64,000 nt of DNA from Mixia osmundae IAM 14324 (GCF_000708205.1 NW_014575561.1:814299-878298), one strand, 5' to 3'; shown: positions 1-11,922, counted from the first letter of the stretch. The notes: a model not told the origin generated them from the letters alone. Program-made: numbers and translations.

Positions 1-116
1 CAAGTGCCCGAGGGCAACTTCGATCTACTCGCTTCTTCCTTAACAGGCACGGTCGGCAGAATAGCCATTAGTACGCAAGACGTCCTCCCGTAGCCGGATA
101 ATGACTGACAATCTAG

Positions 117-1161
117 CCTGTAGTGTTCCAAAGCATGGCCAACGCACTCGTCCAAGCTCTCTTTGCCGAAAGAGCCCACTCGCTCATCTTTTCCGTGACG
201 CGCAAGCGGATCTTTGCTTGGCTTTTGACAATCACCATCGCCGTCTCTTTTGCTTTCGGCGTGGCCGTGAGCATTCTCAATCGTAAGTCGCCGCGCGTTG
301 CAATCTGGTGCATTGCTGACTCGGTGACCACGCAGTCGCGGTCAGCGACGAAGCTTGGGGACCGCAAGATACTCTACTGAATATCATCTTCACCGATATC
401 TGGCTATGGGTACATCGTATGCTCACAAAGTGATTCTCGAGCTAACACGCTCGTACAGGGCGGCGTGCTCGCCAACCTGCTCATCACTGGCACACTAAGC
501 TGGACGCTCTACGAGTCGACCCGATCGGCAGGCAACTTCAGGCAAACCGAAGGCCTAGTCACTACTATCATGAAGATGGCATGGAGTCAGTCTTCCATCT
601 TCCCTGCTCGGAATCGGGCTGATCGGACGCGATAGGTACATGTGCATTGACATCGTTGTCTGCCTTTGCAGGCGCTCTCGCCCTCAGCGTCGTGCCTGCA
701 TCGTCATACAACAACACCTTTGCATTCTTCATGCTCATCACGCCTCGCTTCTATGTCATCAGCTATCTCTTCCACCTCAACTCCCGGGAGCGGCTACGAC
801 AGAGACTAGCGGCCGTTCGAACATTCGACGCACCTTCGCGCATGGGCCACTTTGCAGCCAATCAGGCCTTCGCACCCTCTCGCATAGCCGGCATAAGACG
901 CGGATCCGACGAATCCGCCATCTTCGTTATCAAAGGTTTGCCCGAATACTGTCTCGCGCTGCCCGAGCTAACATTGGCTTGACAGAAGAGAAAGAGTCGG
1001 CCGATGCAGGCACGCCCAGACTAGAGACGGGCGAGTGCACGTTCAGCGAAACAAGAAGTATCGGAGCGCCAGAACTACGGCGGCCAATCGTGACACACAA
1101 AAATGACCACCAAGTTATATTGATCCAGACACAGACAAAAGTGTTTACAGAAGAAGCCTGA
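117..1161 (+). CDS. DUF6534-family membrane protein, 3' part
   Basis: The window opens inside a gene of the fungal multi-pass DUF6534 family (function unknown). Supported exons are about 117/124-282, 336-409, 459-585, 672-935 and 986-1161, joined by GT-AG introns of about 50-86 nt. The translation gives hydrophobic helices (around AWLLTITIAVSFAFG, LANLLITGTLSWTLYES and ALALSVVPASSYNNTFAFF), then the family's loop after the last helix (YLFHLNSRERLRQRL, the usual TLNSRKSLR position) and a hydrophilic cytosolic tail. Its helix order matches the four other family members in this window. The first 116 bases probably hold an earlier exon and intron, which I could not place. The start codon lies outside the window. 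Confidence 0.7.
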
Positions 1162-1248
1162 TCCTCCTTATACGACCGTGCCGATTACACTACACACTGT
1201 CTCGCATTCTGTCATCTGTTGTCATCTTATCTGTCATCTGTCTGCACG

Positions 1249-1629
1249 CTATGTCGAAAGGCGGAAGAGGCTCTTCCAGCTTTGCCGCGTGCTATCGCCA
1301 CTCGACGCGCTCTTGATGCTCGCATTTGGACTTCCCGCGCTGGAGATCTTGTCATCTTCGGAGACGCAGTGATCTGCTGACTGGCCTGTGCGGCTCTCTT
1401 GATCACCCAGTCGAGGTGTCAGGTCGAGATGGGTGAGGCTCGGAAGCTTTCTGCCTTTGCAGTGACGTTCGTCTTCGCGAAGTGCCTTGCGATCGTCGAG
1501 ATAGACTCGATCGGTCGTCGGATTGACCGGCAGCACGTACTTGGGTGCGTTGCGTCGAGGCATTGGCAGGGACATCGAGTGCAATCGCAACGGCGTAGGT
1601 GGCGCTCTCCTCCTTGCCGACGCTGGCAT
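1249..1629 (-). CDS. Hypothetical hydrophilic protein, 126 aa
   Basis: This is a single open frame between the convergent end of the DUF6534 gene and the 3' end of the eS27 gene. It starts at a true ATG (MPASARRRAPP) and is rich in Arg, Ser, Asp and Lys, with a Ser-rich tail (SASSGDSTRQSWKSLF). I see no signal peptide, membrane segment or known domain. An internal Met (MSLPMPRRNAPKY) could be the real start. No function can be given. It could be a small conserved protein or a chance frame; the even, protein-like composition favours a gene only mildly. Confidence 0.4.
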   Translation of the reverse strand: MPASARRRAPPTPLRLHSMSLPMPRRNAPKYVLPVNPTTDRVYLDDRKALREDERHCKGRKLPSLTHLDLTPRLGDQESRTGQSADHCVSEDDKISSAGSPNASIKSASSGDSTRQSWKSLFRLST

Positions 1630-1989
1630 GCTTCCTTGGCTCGCTGTGGCGTGAAGTAGCAGATGATAAGTGGGGCGGACTAGCAGTCTTTATGTGTGCT
1701 TCGAGTCAGCGAGCTGTGCTGAGCGAAGTCAAGCCTCCATGGCGGTGTCACGCGGAGTCAAGCAGCGGTTGCATGGGAACAATCTCGGCCGACGACCTAG
1801 CGACGGGAGGAGGGTCATGACTGCGAAGGGTCAGTGCGCTTCAGCCACAGTGCGTCCCAATGAGTAGGTTTTAAAAGTTGCAATGATCGTATCAAACGAG
1901 TCTACAGGGAGCTGCGACTGCGGGGTGGACAGACAGACTGACGGACGAGCGAGGACAGGCTCAGCCAGCGCGCCGAGGCTGAGTCCATT
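1630..1989. other. Gene-poor stretch
   Basis: About 360 bases between the hypothetical minus-strand frame and the eS27 stop. I see no convincing exon. It should hold the eS27 3' UTR and the 5' region of the small hypothetical gene. Confidence 0.4.
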
Positions 1990-2714
1990 TTATGCCTTCC
2001 GACGGAAGGAGCATCCTGCCATACAAAGTCAGTGATGTACAAAGCGCAAGAGAGATGCAACGAACCCTCTGTGAGTCTAGCTTTGCCGCCCGATGGTTGA
2101 CAGAGGACTGTGGCGCAAGAACCGCAGTTGACGACGGTGTGCGCGTGAGAAAAGACAATTGAGATTGAAAAGCAACCTGGATGGAAGGAGATCTCAATCA
2201 GAGAGGCACGCTATGTCGACATGACAGAGACTGACCTGGGCACTTGACGTCCATGAAATACGAGTTAGGCGATTGTACTAATCTCTTCTTCTTGTGTAGC
2301 GCTCTCTGCGACTCGATTGACGGGTTGAGAAGATCGACAGCGAGAGCCTGATGAGATCGAAAGAGTCAGCAACAATCCTGTGCATCTTTGCAAGAATGCC
2401 AGGGGTAGACTGGGCAGATGGATCGCGTGACAGGCAGGATGAGCCACAATTCAGAGATGGCGGACGACGCAGCATGCGCTCGGTATGGTCTGCCGCGTTG
2501 CTGATCCAACGTCACATGAGCAGGATCGGGCATGTAGGGATCATGCTGAACGCTCCGATCGAGCGCTCTGAGCGTGCCTTGACAAGCTTCTGCCCGATGA
2601 TCTAGCTGGGTCGTCGTGCATCCGTCGGAGGTGCGACCGGGCGCAATGATCCAGTCATTGGTAGGCAAGCTGCGCAGAGACCAGAGCGATGAGAGGAGAG
2701 TCTCGACGTACCAT
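1990..2714 (-). CDS. RPS27: 40S ribosomal protein eS27
   Basis: Small-subunit ribosomal protein with a C4 zinc ribbon. Four exons are inferred: 2714-2712 (the ATG alone), 2347-2236, 2176-2066 and 2015-1990, giving 83 aa, the usual length. The body reads [10 protein letters not shown], then [14 protein letters not shown], then [16 protein letters not shown] and ends [11 protein letters not shown]. The four zinc-binding cysteines are in CPGC and CGSC. The first intron is long for this genome (about 360 nt). The ATG is inferred because 2712-2714 is the only ATG directly followed by GT in the upstream interval, and eS27 genes commonly split right after the start. DRG1 lies divergently upstream. 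Confidence 0.9.
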
Positions 2715-2869
2715 AGTGATGCGCTTGACGGTCTTCTTTGAGGTGGTTCACTTTTTTGAGAGAGTGACTGGCCAGATGCAACTTGAGGGTGGGCATCTGC
2801 TTCCTTTGACGCGCTACTGCCTTGGCGGTAAATCGTCAAATCGTCGACGACACCAATCAGTTCGCAAAG
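2715..2869. promoter_or_regulatory. Bidirectional promoter, RPS27 / DRG1
   Basis: The 155 bp between the two start codons must carry 5' leaders and promoters of both a ribosomal-protein gene and a ribosome-associated GTPase gene. I see no clear TATA box or named motif. Confidence 0.5.
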
Positions 2870-4224
2870 ATGGGTATTTCTGAGAAGATTGCCGAGATAG
2901 AGGTGCGCTCTTTCCTGCACGATATCAGATGATACCGACAGAGATGCTACAGGCCGAAATGGCGCGGACGCAAAAGAACAAGGCAAGCAGCATTTGTTAC
3001 CAACGGCGCTCTCCGCTGATGCGTCTGTTCGCAGGCCACAGAGTACCATCTCGGACTGCTCAAGGCCAAGCTAGCACGCTATAGACAGCAGCTCCTCGAG
3101 CCGACAACCAAGAGTGGCAAAGCAGGCGACGGATTCGACGTGCGCATGTCAGGCGACGCTCGAGTTGCGCTCATTGGCTTTCCCTCCGTCGGCAAGTCTA
3201 CGCTGCTCAGCAAGACAACAAAGACGGCCTCCTCCGTCGCTGCATACGAATACACTACCTTGACGGCCATTCCGGGCGTGCTCGAATTACACGGCGCGAG
3301 AGTACAGCTGCTCGACTTGCCGGGCATCATCGAAGGCGCATCTCAGGGCAGAGGAAGAGGACGGCAGGTTGTCGCAGTAGCAAAGACGGCAGATCTTATT
3401 CTCATGATGCTCGACGTGACGAAAGCACAAGATCAACGCAAGCTGCTCGAGGTCGAACTCGAAGCGGTCGGTATCCGCCTCAATCGATCCCGTCCAGATG
3501 TCGTCTTCAAGCAGAAGAAAGCCGGCGGCATCACGATCAACGCGACAGTACCACTCACCAAGATTGACGACAAGACGATGAGGACGATCCTGCAAGGCTA
3601 CAAGATGCACAATATGGACGTCATGATCCGCGAGGACATCACTGTTGACGAATACATCGATGTCTTGCTCGGCAATCGCAAATATGTCAACTGCATCTAT
3701 TGCTACAGTAAGCTGCTTCCTCGACAGCACGATCAGCGCTCAGGCATCTGCCGTGCAGACAAAATTGATTCCATCTCGCTGGAAGAGGTTGACAGGATAG
3801 CCCGACAGCCCAAGAGTGTCGTGATTTCTTGCGAGCTCGACTTGAATCTCGACGTGCTGCTCGAGCGGATATGGCAGGCATGCGCACTTTCTATGGATTT
3901 TGCCGTAGCTGATACGACGCTGTCAGGAGCTCAATATGGATCGGATCTACACCAAGCGGAGGGGCAATCGACCTGATCTAGGCGATCCAGTCAGTATACC
4001 GCTGATCACACAATCATCCATTTGCTAACCGGGATCCGCAGCTGGTGGTGCGCGCGGGGGCGACGGTCGAGCAAGTCTGTCAGGAGATTCATCGCGGTCT
4101 GGCCCAGCACTTCAAGTATTGCCTCGTCTGGGGCAAGTCAAGCCGCTTCAATCCCCAACCACAGAAAGTGGGCTTGTCACATGTCGTCGCTGGTGACGAT
4201 GTCGTCTCAATCTTCACAAAGTGA
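2870..4224 (+). CDS. RBG1: Developmentally regulated GTP-binding protein (DRG1/Rbg1)
   Basis: OBG/DRG-type GTPase that binds translating ribosomes with a DFRP/Tma46 partner. Six exons (2870-2902, 2953-2982, 3035-3707, 3759-3877, 3927-3989, 4042-4224) give 366 aa, the family length. It starts MGISEKIAEIEAEMARTQKNK, as in animal and yeast DRG1. The P-loop GFPSVGKST, switch region LLDLPGIIEGA and NKID base-recognition motif are intact; NKID forms only after splicing at 3708-3758. A TGS domain fills the C terminus (LVVRAGATVEQVCQEIH to VVSIFTK). Two introns, 2983-3034 and 3878-3926, have GC donors; no GT site nearby restores the frame and the family sequence. Confidence 0.95.
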
Positions 4225-4339
4225 AAATCCGGTCTCGATTGTCATCGAGAGCGGCTCTGCGCATGCCTTGCGGCGTCGCTCATAGATCATTGTGCAATGT
4301 TGTGATACTCCATGTGTACTCTTCTAAGGAGTTTGGGCC

Positions 4340-4830
4340 TCAGGACATCTTGCGCTGAGCGTCTTCCTTCATCTTTTGAGCATCGGCGCCGACCTTCTTG
4401 GCTTCCGCCTTGGCCTGGCTCGTCACATCGCTGGCAGCATCGGAGATCGTGCTACCGGCAGACTTGGCATTCGCCTTTGCGCCCTCGGCATTGCTCCTGC
4501 ACGCCAGACGGTCAGGCCAGGAACTCAATGCGCGAGAAGCCAGACTTGCTCGCCGGAGACCTTGTCCAAGCCGGCTGCAGCAGCCTGACCTACGCTCTTG
4601 TTGACCTATCACGGCCAACATCAGCACTCACTTTATCGAATCAGAGACAGAAGTGTAGACCTGTCCCGCTCCTCCGTCAGCGATGACCGCACGACAACGT
4701 GCAAAGCACTCACCTTGTCAGCAGCGGCTTTTGCCTTGTCGATGACCGACTCGCGCGCGAGTGGTGTGCTCGAAAAGTGAGCAACACGGAGCGTAGCCGG
4801 GCGTGCGATCGAGCGTCGGAGTGCGTACAT
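4340..4830 (-). CDS. Small mitochondrial LEA/hydrophilin-like protein
   Basis: Three exons (4830-4714, 4605-4550, 4496-4340) give 109 aa. The N terminus MYALRRSIARPATLRVAHFS looks like a mitochondrial presequence. The rest is a hydrophilic, Ala/Lys/Asp-rich amphipathic helix with LEA-like repeats (KAKAAADK, KANAKSAGS, QAKAEAKKVGADAQKMKED), resembling stress-protective hydrophilins. The second intron (4549-4497) fits only with a GC donor; GT alternatives break the downstream frame. The role (protection of mitochondrial proteins or membranes under desiccation) is inference from composition. Confidence 0.6.
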
Positions 4831-5282
4831 CTTCAGTGGATATGCCTGTCTGCGCGCGTGAACGAGGGGCAACTTCCGATCTACGTCATTTTGCCACGTC
4901 ACCTCGCGCGCTGGCTGCCGAGTGGTGCCGATCTTGATCTCTGTTCGACGCACCGCTTCAACATTCTTGGCATAGCCGTTTTTTCTCTGTGCGCAGTATA
5001 GCATCAATCTTTGTCAGTTCAAACCCCGGCCTGGAAAGCATACGGCCGAGCACCGCCACAGAAGACATACCACAAGCACCGACCGTCGCGCCAGATTTTC
5101 ACCTCCCTCTGTATTGAACAACAGCACACAACCTACGCGACTAAGCACTCTGTGAGTCTTTTGTGTCCGTGCTGAGATCCGCCCTGCCGTATGCTTGATG
5201 ATCATCATGCATCTGGGCGGCGCGGATCTGGCGTTCATCCTGAGAGGACCACGCTGACAAGCGCGCAGTCATACGATACACA
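4831..5282. promoter_or_regulatory. Divergent intergenic region with likely 5'-UTR intron
   Basis: It separates the LEA-like gene (minus) and the GPI-type protein gene (plus). A GTGAGT donor at 5152 and a GCTGAC branch-like site followed by GCGCAG ending at 5268 look like an intron in the 5' UTR of the plus-strand gene, 14 bases before its ATG. Confidence 0.4.
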
Positions 5283-6122
5283 ATGGTCTACACAAAGCAT
5301 GCTGTTGCGCTTGCTGGACTTTCATGGGCATTGAGCGCGGGCGCACAATCTCTGGGCAGTCTCTCGACGAACTGTGAAGCTGCAGCCTCCGGACTCATCT
5401 CGGGCGACTTTGCCTCCTGTAGCAATATCCTCGGATTGCTGACGATCGCCACCGGCAGCAGCTCAGCTTCCATCGTTACACCCCTACAGGGCTACCTGAC
5501 GACGCTCTGCGCAGACCCTGCTTGTTCGTCCGCCACCATCACTGCCGCCGCCTCGTCCATTGCATCTGGCTGCTCGACCGATCTGGCTTCAGGCTCAGAG
5601 ACGGCGCAATTGCTCTACGCCGTCGTCAACAACTTCAACTCGATCAGGGACGTCGGCTGCGTCAAGGAGACTGCCAATAACACATACTGCCTCACACAGG
5701 TCTTGAGCGACGTTCAGACTGCGCAGGGTAGCAATGTCACGATCAGCACACTCGAAAGCTTGCTCACGTCTGGCAATGGCATCTCCTCAATTCCATCGTC
5801 AGCACTGTGCACAAACTGTGGCAAGGCAATCTACATCGTCGGCGCACCCCTGCTAGCTGCCAATGGCACGCTCAGCAACTCGACGATCACCTCTTCTGTC
5901 AGCTCAGAGTGCGGCGCGGACTTTGTCAATGGCGTCTTTCCAAGCGGCATCGAGAACGGAACATCTACCTCAAGCTCGACGACGTCATCCGCTAGCCCGA
6001 GCGGCACTTCAGGTTCCAGCTCAAGCTCGACGTCCGCCGCCTCTGGTCTATTCGCAAGCTCGAGGTCAATCGTTGCGATGTGCGGACTGATGCTCGCAGG
6101 CGCGCTTGCGCTGATCGCATAG
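5283..6122 (+). CDS. Secreted Cys-rich GPI-anchor-type surface protein
   Basis: Intronless, 279 aa. The N terminus is a signal peptide (MVYTKHAVALAGLSWALSAG). The body has about ten cysteines and several N-glycosylation sites. It is followed by a Ser/Thr-rich linker (TSTSSSTTSSASPSG region) and a hydrophobic C terminus (CGLMLAGALALIA) with no charged tail, the usual GPI-anchoring layout. The Cys pattern resembles a basidiomycete family of uncharacterised GPI proteins (annotated DUF7729 in some genomes; I recall this only loosely). It probably sits at the plasma membrane or wall. The catalytic role, if any, is unknown. Confidence 0.75.
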   Translation: MVYTKHAVALAGLSWALSAGAQSLGSLSTNCEAAASGLISGDFASCSNILGLLTIATGSSSASIVTPLQGYLTTLCADPACSSATITAAASSIASGCSTDLASGSETAQLLYAVVNNFNSIRDVGCVKETANNTYCLTQVLSDVQTAQGSNVTISTLESLLTSGNGISSIPSSALCTNCGKAIYIVGAPLLAANGTLSNSTITSSVSSECGADFVNGVFPSGIENGTSTSSSTTSSASPSGTSGSSSSSTSAASGLFASSRSIVAMCGLMLAGALALIA

Positions 6123-6757
6123 ACACACTGTGACATGCCTCTTATATAGTTGTATATGACAACGACACGAAGTACGCATAAATGGACACTTGTTTTCGCG
6201 CCTTCCTCTGCCCTTCGCCGGTGAGTGAATCTGGAATAATTTGTCAGCATCACGCGCCGGCGGGACGGCGCTCGCTCGACGCCTGTAACAAAGTCAGGTG
6301 GAGTCGAGGCACAACCGCGGCCAAAAGCAAGCTCAGAGACCTAGCTGTTCGTGTCTGGACAGCGTCAGCTTCGGAATTTGCGGAGACAGAAACGGATTTG
6401 GCGCATCGCGACGGATCATCCCACGGACGGTATCGCTCACAGTAGCTCGAGTCGCTGGAGCTCGGCTAGCCTTGTCAGACCTACCGAAGGTGTCCAACGG
6501 ATGTGCTAGGCCCTTGCAACGATACACTGAGCCAGCATTCGCCAGATCTGACAAATCTGCAAGCGAAGCACGAGCCCTTGCCCTACGCTGTCTTAGCTCG
6601 TCTGCCAAGCATACGAGTGATAGCGGCCCGTTCCATACAGACACGGCATACATCCGTGATCTCACACTCGAACGGAACCGAATCGTTACCTCCAGCGACG
6701 CGTAGAAGGCCGCCCAAAGGCGAGAGAACCTCGACAGGCTCGTCAACAACGGCCTCG
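6123..6757. other. Upstream region of RTS1
   Basis: About 630 bases of non-coding sequence holding the 3' end of the GPI-protein gene and the promoter and leader of the PP2A B56 gene. Frames crossing it look like noise. A coding start for RTS1 upstream of 6758 cannot be fully excluded because that frame stays open. Confidence 0.4.
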
Positions 6758-9508
6758 ATGAAGGGCCTCAAGAAGAGCTTCGTGAGTGGTCCACCGTGCC
6801 AGCTGCATGCGGACTGAAAGCGCGGACGTTTCAACAGCTGTCACGGCAATCTTCGAAGGACAAAGATAATTCTGCAATCGGGCAAAGCTCACCCAACGCT
6901 TCCTCCTCAAGCTTACCCTCCGGCGCTTTTGCGAGCAACGGCAATACGCAGAACACCGTCAATCCTGCCAACCTCAACCTAGCAGGTGTGTCGCTGCAGT
7001 AAATTCCCGGACTTGCATAGCTGACCATACTTCTCCGGTAGATGCAGGCGCTAGTAGTAGTGGTCTGTCTTGTGCAGATGCCTCGGAAGATGTGGCTGAC
7101 GACCACATAGGCATGTCCTCTGCCGCCATGAGTGCGTCCGGGCCCGGTACCAGTACGTCACCAGCGCCAAGCAGGATAGGCGGAGCAGGCGGTCTCTTTA
7201 GCGGTCTCAGCAGCAAATCGCGCCAGGCTCCTCCGAGCGCGCTGGCCATTGGGGACGCGCCTTCTGTCGTCGTCAGTCCGGAGACGGTACGCAAATCCTC
7301 AGATGCTATGACTTGGCATGCTTGACTGACGTCAATCTCAGGCTGTCATGCCGCAAGATCCGATGCCTCATGCCTCAGCACTGCCACATCATCAGATGGC
7401 AAGTTCACCCCAAGTGGAGCTGCCATCTTGCTGACACTCTCGCAGACGACACCGCCCAAGTCTGGGCCGATTGCAAAGCTACGACAAGGCGGCGTACCTT
7501 CGCCCACGAGCCAGACGCCGAAAGATACAATTCCACTGGCAAAGACGCCGAGGAAGCAGCGCTCCAGTCGATTCCACGTCACCGAACGTGTCGAGCTAGA
7601 ACGGTTGCCAGGCTTCATGGAAGTTCATCCGCAAGAGCGACATGATCTCTTCCTGCAAAAGCTTAGGCAATGCGCCGTCGTGTTTGACTTCAATGATGCT
7701 TCGACCGATCTCGGCGGCAAGCAGATCAAAGCCCAAGCGCTTCAGGAGCTCCTCGAATGGATCACTCAGCAGCGAGGCGTCATCACCGAAGCTATCTATC
7801 CAGAGGTCGTTCATATGGTGCGCTGCCTCGTCCCTTTTGACGTGACGATCCTGACTCGCACTTAGTTTGCATCGAATCTGTTCCGTGCTATTCCGCCGCC
7901 GATCAATCCAACTGGCGAGGCTTTCGATCCAGAAGAGGATGAGCCGGTGCTCGAACTGGCCTGGCCTCATCTGCAGATCGTCTACGAGTTCTTCCTACGC
8001 TTCATTGAGAGCCCGGACTTCAACACCAATATCGCAAAGCGATACATCGATATGTCCTTTGTGCTTCAGCTTCTCGAGCTCTTCGATAGCGAGGATCCGC
8101 GAGAACGGGACTTCCTAAAGACGACCTTGCATCGGATTTATGGCAAATTCCTCAACCTGCGCGCGTTCATACGGCGGTCGATCAATTATGTCTTCTTCCA
8201 ATTCATCTACGATACCGAGCGTCACAATGGCATAGCAGAGCTACTCGAGATACTGGGATCGATCATCAATGGCTTTGCGCTACCGCTCAAGGACGAACAT
8301 AAGACGTTCCTCACGCGGGTCCTGATACCGCTACACAAGGTCAAAGGCCTCTCTCTCTACCACCCACAGCTAGCCTACTGCGTCGTTCAATTCCTAGAGA
8401 AGGATTCTGCACTGACCGAAGAAGTCGTACTCGGTCTGCTCAAATTCTGGCCAAAGGTCAACTCGCAGAAAGAGGTCATGTATCTCAACGAGATCGAAGA
8501 GATACTCGACGTCATCGATCCTGCCGAGTTCCAAAAGGTTATGGTGCCTCTCTTCAAGCAATTGGCGCGATGTGTTAGCAGTCAGCATTTCCAAGTGGCC
8601 GAGCGAGCGCTCTATGTGCGTACCATCACAGTTTCCTCCAAGCAAGTCGTACTGACCTGCAAGGCAGTTCTGGAATAACGAGTACATTGTCAATTTGATG
8701 GGCGAGAATATCCAGACAATCTTACCCATCGTCTTCTCGCCGCTCTACACAAATTCAAAGTCGCACTGGAATAGGCAAGCTTGTTGCTTGGTACCTGTGA
8801 CTTGGCTAACGAACGAGGCAGGCAAATACACACGCTCGTCTTCAACGCGCTCAAGCTCTTCATGGACATCAACGCGCCACTATTTGAAGAATGCACAGAA
8901 GAATACAAGCAAGAGCGAGCCAGGTAGGCCTATGGCCTCTTGGGTCATGCTCCTCTAATGCTGTTGGGTTCAGGGAGCGACAGAAGAACAAAGCGAGGGA
9001 GGAGGCCTGGCAGGCAATGCGCACGACTGCGCTCTCCAACAAGGGCGACGACGTCCCTATGCCGCCCAGCCTGTTACTGCCAGTACCTCGTGCGACTTCG
9101 CCACCGCTTTCTTCTGGCTCAGACGATATGACTGGTTTCGATCCCATGCAATTCGCCGACGGAGTGCCGGCTGAGGAGGAGACTGATCAGACGCTCGAAG
9201 CGACAGACGGCTACGCAGACAATATGGTGAGCTAATTGCGCGCTACTGTGCGGTCAAGCTCATGCCGCATGCAGCAAACCTTCCCGGAGACGGCGAGGCA
9301 GCAGATTGCAGCCGCCAACCCAGCAGGTCAGACGGCTATTGCATGACTGTGACTCGAACTGACATTTCGATGGACAGGATCCGGACCTGGACCAGGTCAG
9401 CATGCGAGGAGGAAGAGCATCATTCCTATTGATCCGGCAGTCCTGCGCGAGCTCGCTTCACATAAGTCGCTGGACGACGCCGATCGCACAGGAGCAGGGA
9501 CGAGCTAG
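6758..9508 (+). CDS. RTS1: PP2A regulatory subunit B' (B56 family)
   Basis: Regulatory B56 subunit that targets protein phosphatase 2A, including to shugoshin-protected centromeres in yeast. Eleven exons (6758-6781, 6838-6985, 7042-7286, 7342-7398, 7446-7817, 7866-8615, 8668-8774, 8822-8923, 8974-9226, 9275-9326, 9378-9508) give 746 aa. A disordered Ser/Pro-rich N terminus of about 250 residues precedes the HEAT-like B56 domain ([58 protein letters not shown]). The tail is basic/acidic and less conserved. Introns 7399-7445 (donor GCAAGT) and 8775-8821 (donor GCAAGC) are GC-AG. The start ATG is chosen because MKGLKKSF resembles other fungal B56 N termini. Confidence 0.93.
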
Positions 9509-9928
9509 CCTATCATATGATGCATGCTCTGTGTTTCTATTACAGACTTGGTGTGACCTCCCGAGCTGGTAGCAGCGACGCAAATTAAAAATTTCTGCTC
9601 AGGAGAGCAAGTCGCTGCCCAATAGGAGCAGAGGGAGGTCGGGCTTCGTATTGCAAGGTTATGACTCAGAAACAGCTCGTGAGTGTAGTCCAAACGGACT
9701 GGTGATGATGGTTTTTGTAGCTTTCCTGCTTTGCGCAGAGCGAGAACAGTAGTCACTCAAAAGAGCCATCTCGAGCTGCTGCCTTAAGACAATGCGTGTA
9801 GCCGAACAAGAGTCACTGCCGTCTGCGACGAGTGATGCCGGAGCTTTCCGCGCGAGAGTGCACCGACAACGCTCGACTGAGACGTCATTGACTCATCGGC
9901 GAGCAGGGAGGAGATTTGATCCGAAGAA
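9509..9928. other. Intergenic, RTS1 to aminopeptidase P
   Basis: 420 bases between tandem plus-strand genes. It must hold the RTS1 3' UTR and the promoter of the next gene. I see no further gene. Confidence 0.4.
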
Positions 9929-11922
9929 ATGCGGCGCGACTGTACCGTCACGGCGTTAGGCGGTCCGTCCATCATGACCATCAGGCGGGCTTTCAAGACC
10001 TGCTTCGGCTTTGACTCCGATGCACTCGACGATGCGCCTCTATCGGAGAAGCACGAGCCCCTGACGTCGGAATGCAGCAGCTCTGAGCGCTTTATCGCGA
10101 TCAGCAAGCGAATTAGTACAAGCGAACGCTTAGCAGCTCTGCGTCGCCTCATGAGCGACCAAAAGCTTGCTGCCTACGTCGTTGTGAGCGAGGACGAGCA
10201 CGGGACGGAGTATGTTGCGCCCAGCGAACGACGTCGCGGCTATATCTGCGGCTTCAACGGGTCAGCTGGCGTGGCTATTGTCCTGAGAGATTGCGCTCAG
10301 ATCTTCGTCGACGGTCGCTACTACATACAAGCAGCTGAACAGATCGATCACAATTGGACTCTCCGCAAGGTCGGCCAGCCCGGTGTGCCCACATGGGTTG
10401 AATATATTGCGACACACCTCAGAGGCGAGCGCGTTGGTCTGGACGCCAAGCTGATCAGTATTTCACTAGGCAAGCAGCTGGAAAAACTCGCATGCATCCT
10501 TGTCTTTCCCAAGACGAACCTGATCGACGAGATCTGGTCCAGCAAGCCTGCCCGACCGTCTCGACCCATAGAAGATTATCCAGTGGAATTTGCAGGCAAG
10601 TCGACCGTTCGAAAGCTAGCCGAACTTCGCGCCTCGCTCGCGGATACGCAGACACGAGGCATCGTTGTCAGCGATCTGACGGAGATTGCTTGGCTGCTCA
10701 ACTTGCGCGGTGAGGACGTACCAGAGACGCCGGTCTTCTTTGCCTATGTCATCGTCGATGCCCAGACTGCGACGCTATACACAGATGCGCCGACCATAGA
10801 CAGAGCCGCACAGATTGCGCTCGGTAACGCGTCTGTCACCATCGCAAATTACACTGCTTTCTATCCTGCCTTGGCAGACTGCTCGGCTGGCTTTGCAGTC
10901 GGGCAAGACGCCTCGTTCGCAATCGCCACCAGTCTGAAAGAGGCCCGAGTACTAACGGTCTCGCCTGTCGGGCTAGCGAAATCGATCAAGAATCCGCTCG
11001 AGATTATGCGTATCAAAGACGGCTACGTTCGCGACGCAGTTCAGTGGTGCATCTGGGCCGCCTGGCTCGAAGAGTTGCTCGTCAAGAAGAAACAAACCAT
11101 ATCCGAGTGGGATGCAGCGGAAGAGCTGACCAGATTGCGCAAGCAAGACAGACACTATCGCGGTCTGGCCTATGAGAACATATCTGCCACGGCAGGCAAT
11201 GCTGCAATGCCTCATTACGCACCTACTGCTCGCCAATCCAGCCTCATCGATATCTCTACGCCTTATCTCAATGATTCTGGGCCTCAATACGGCGACGGCT
11301 GTACGATTGACACCACACGGACCATGCACTATGGTAAGCCGACATATCTCCAGAAGATCGCCTATACACGCGTATTGCAAGGTCACATTGCTGCAGCTAC
11401 CGGTATGTTTCCAGAAGGCACGACGGGTGCTACATTGGACGCGTATGCGCGTCGTCCACTCTTCAACATCGGTCTCAATTACAGCCATGGCACGGGTCAC
11501 GGCATAGGGTCGTATCTTTGCGTACATGAAGGTCCGCTCTCGATCAGACAAGGCAATGCGATACCTCTCCAAGAGGGTATGGCTTTCTCAATAGAGCCAG
11601 GTAAGTGATCTTGTCTTATGCCCGAGCAGGCTGACTCTGATCTGCAGGCTACTATGAGGCAAACGAGTTTGGCATCCGAATCGAAAGCATCTATACTCCT
11701 AATCCAGTCATGCGGACAGATAGCACAAAGTGGTTCACGCTCCACCGTATCACTCAGATTCCGATCGATTTAGTGATGGTCAATTGGGACGAAATGTCTG
11801 AACTCGAAATTCGCTGGCTGCGAGCGCACAATCGGGAATGCGCTGATACTGTTCGCGAGCATCTCGACCCGAACGATAAGAGGACATTGCGATGGCTCGA
11901 GCGGCAGTGTAAGATCAAATGA
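9929..11922 (+). CDS. Xaa-Pro aminopeptidase (aminopeptidase P, M24B)
   Basis: Manganese-dependent peptidase that removes the N-terminal residue before proline. Two exons (9929-11600, 11648-11922). Two creatinase-like N-terminal domains (from LRRLMSDQKLAAYVVVSEDEH) precede the pita-bread catalytic domain. All five metal ligands appear present: Asp in NDSGPQYGDG, Asp in IDTTRTMHYG, His in SHGTGHGIGS, Glu in FSIEPGYYE and Glu in GIRIESI. The first ATG at 9929 is used; the in-frame Met at 9974 (MTIRRAFKTC) is also possible. No secretion signal is clear, so a cytosolic APP1-type enzyme is likely. Its stop lies 39 bp from the stop of the convergent dehydrogenase. Confidence 0.93.

Noticed and set aside
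2366-3049. 227-codon minus-strand open frame
   Set aside because: It runs through the first intron of eS27 and antisense to DRG1 exons. It has no domain, and the true genes explain the region.
10973-11572. 199-codon minus-strand open frame
   Set aside because: Antisense to the catalytic domain of aminopeptidase P, whose motifs are intact on the plus strand.
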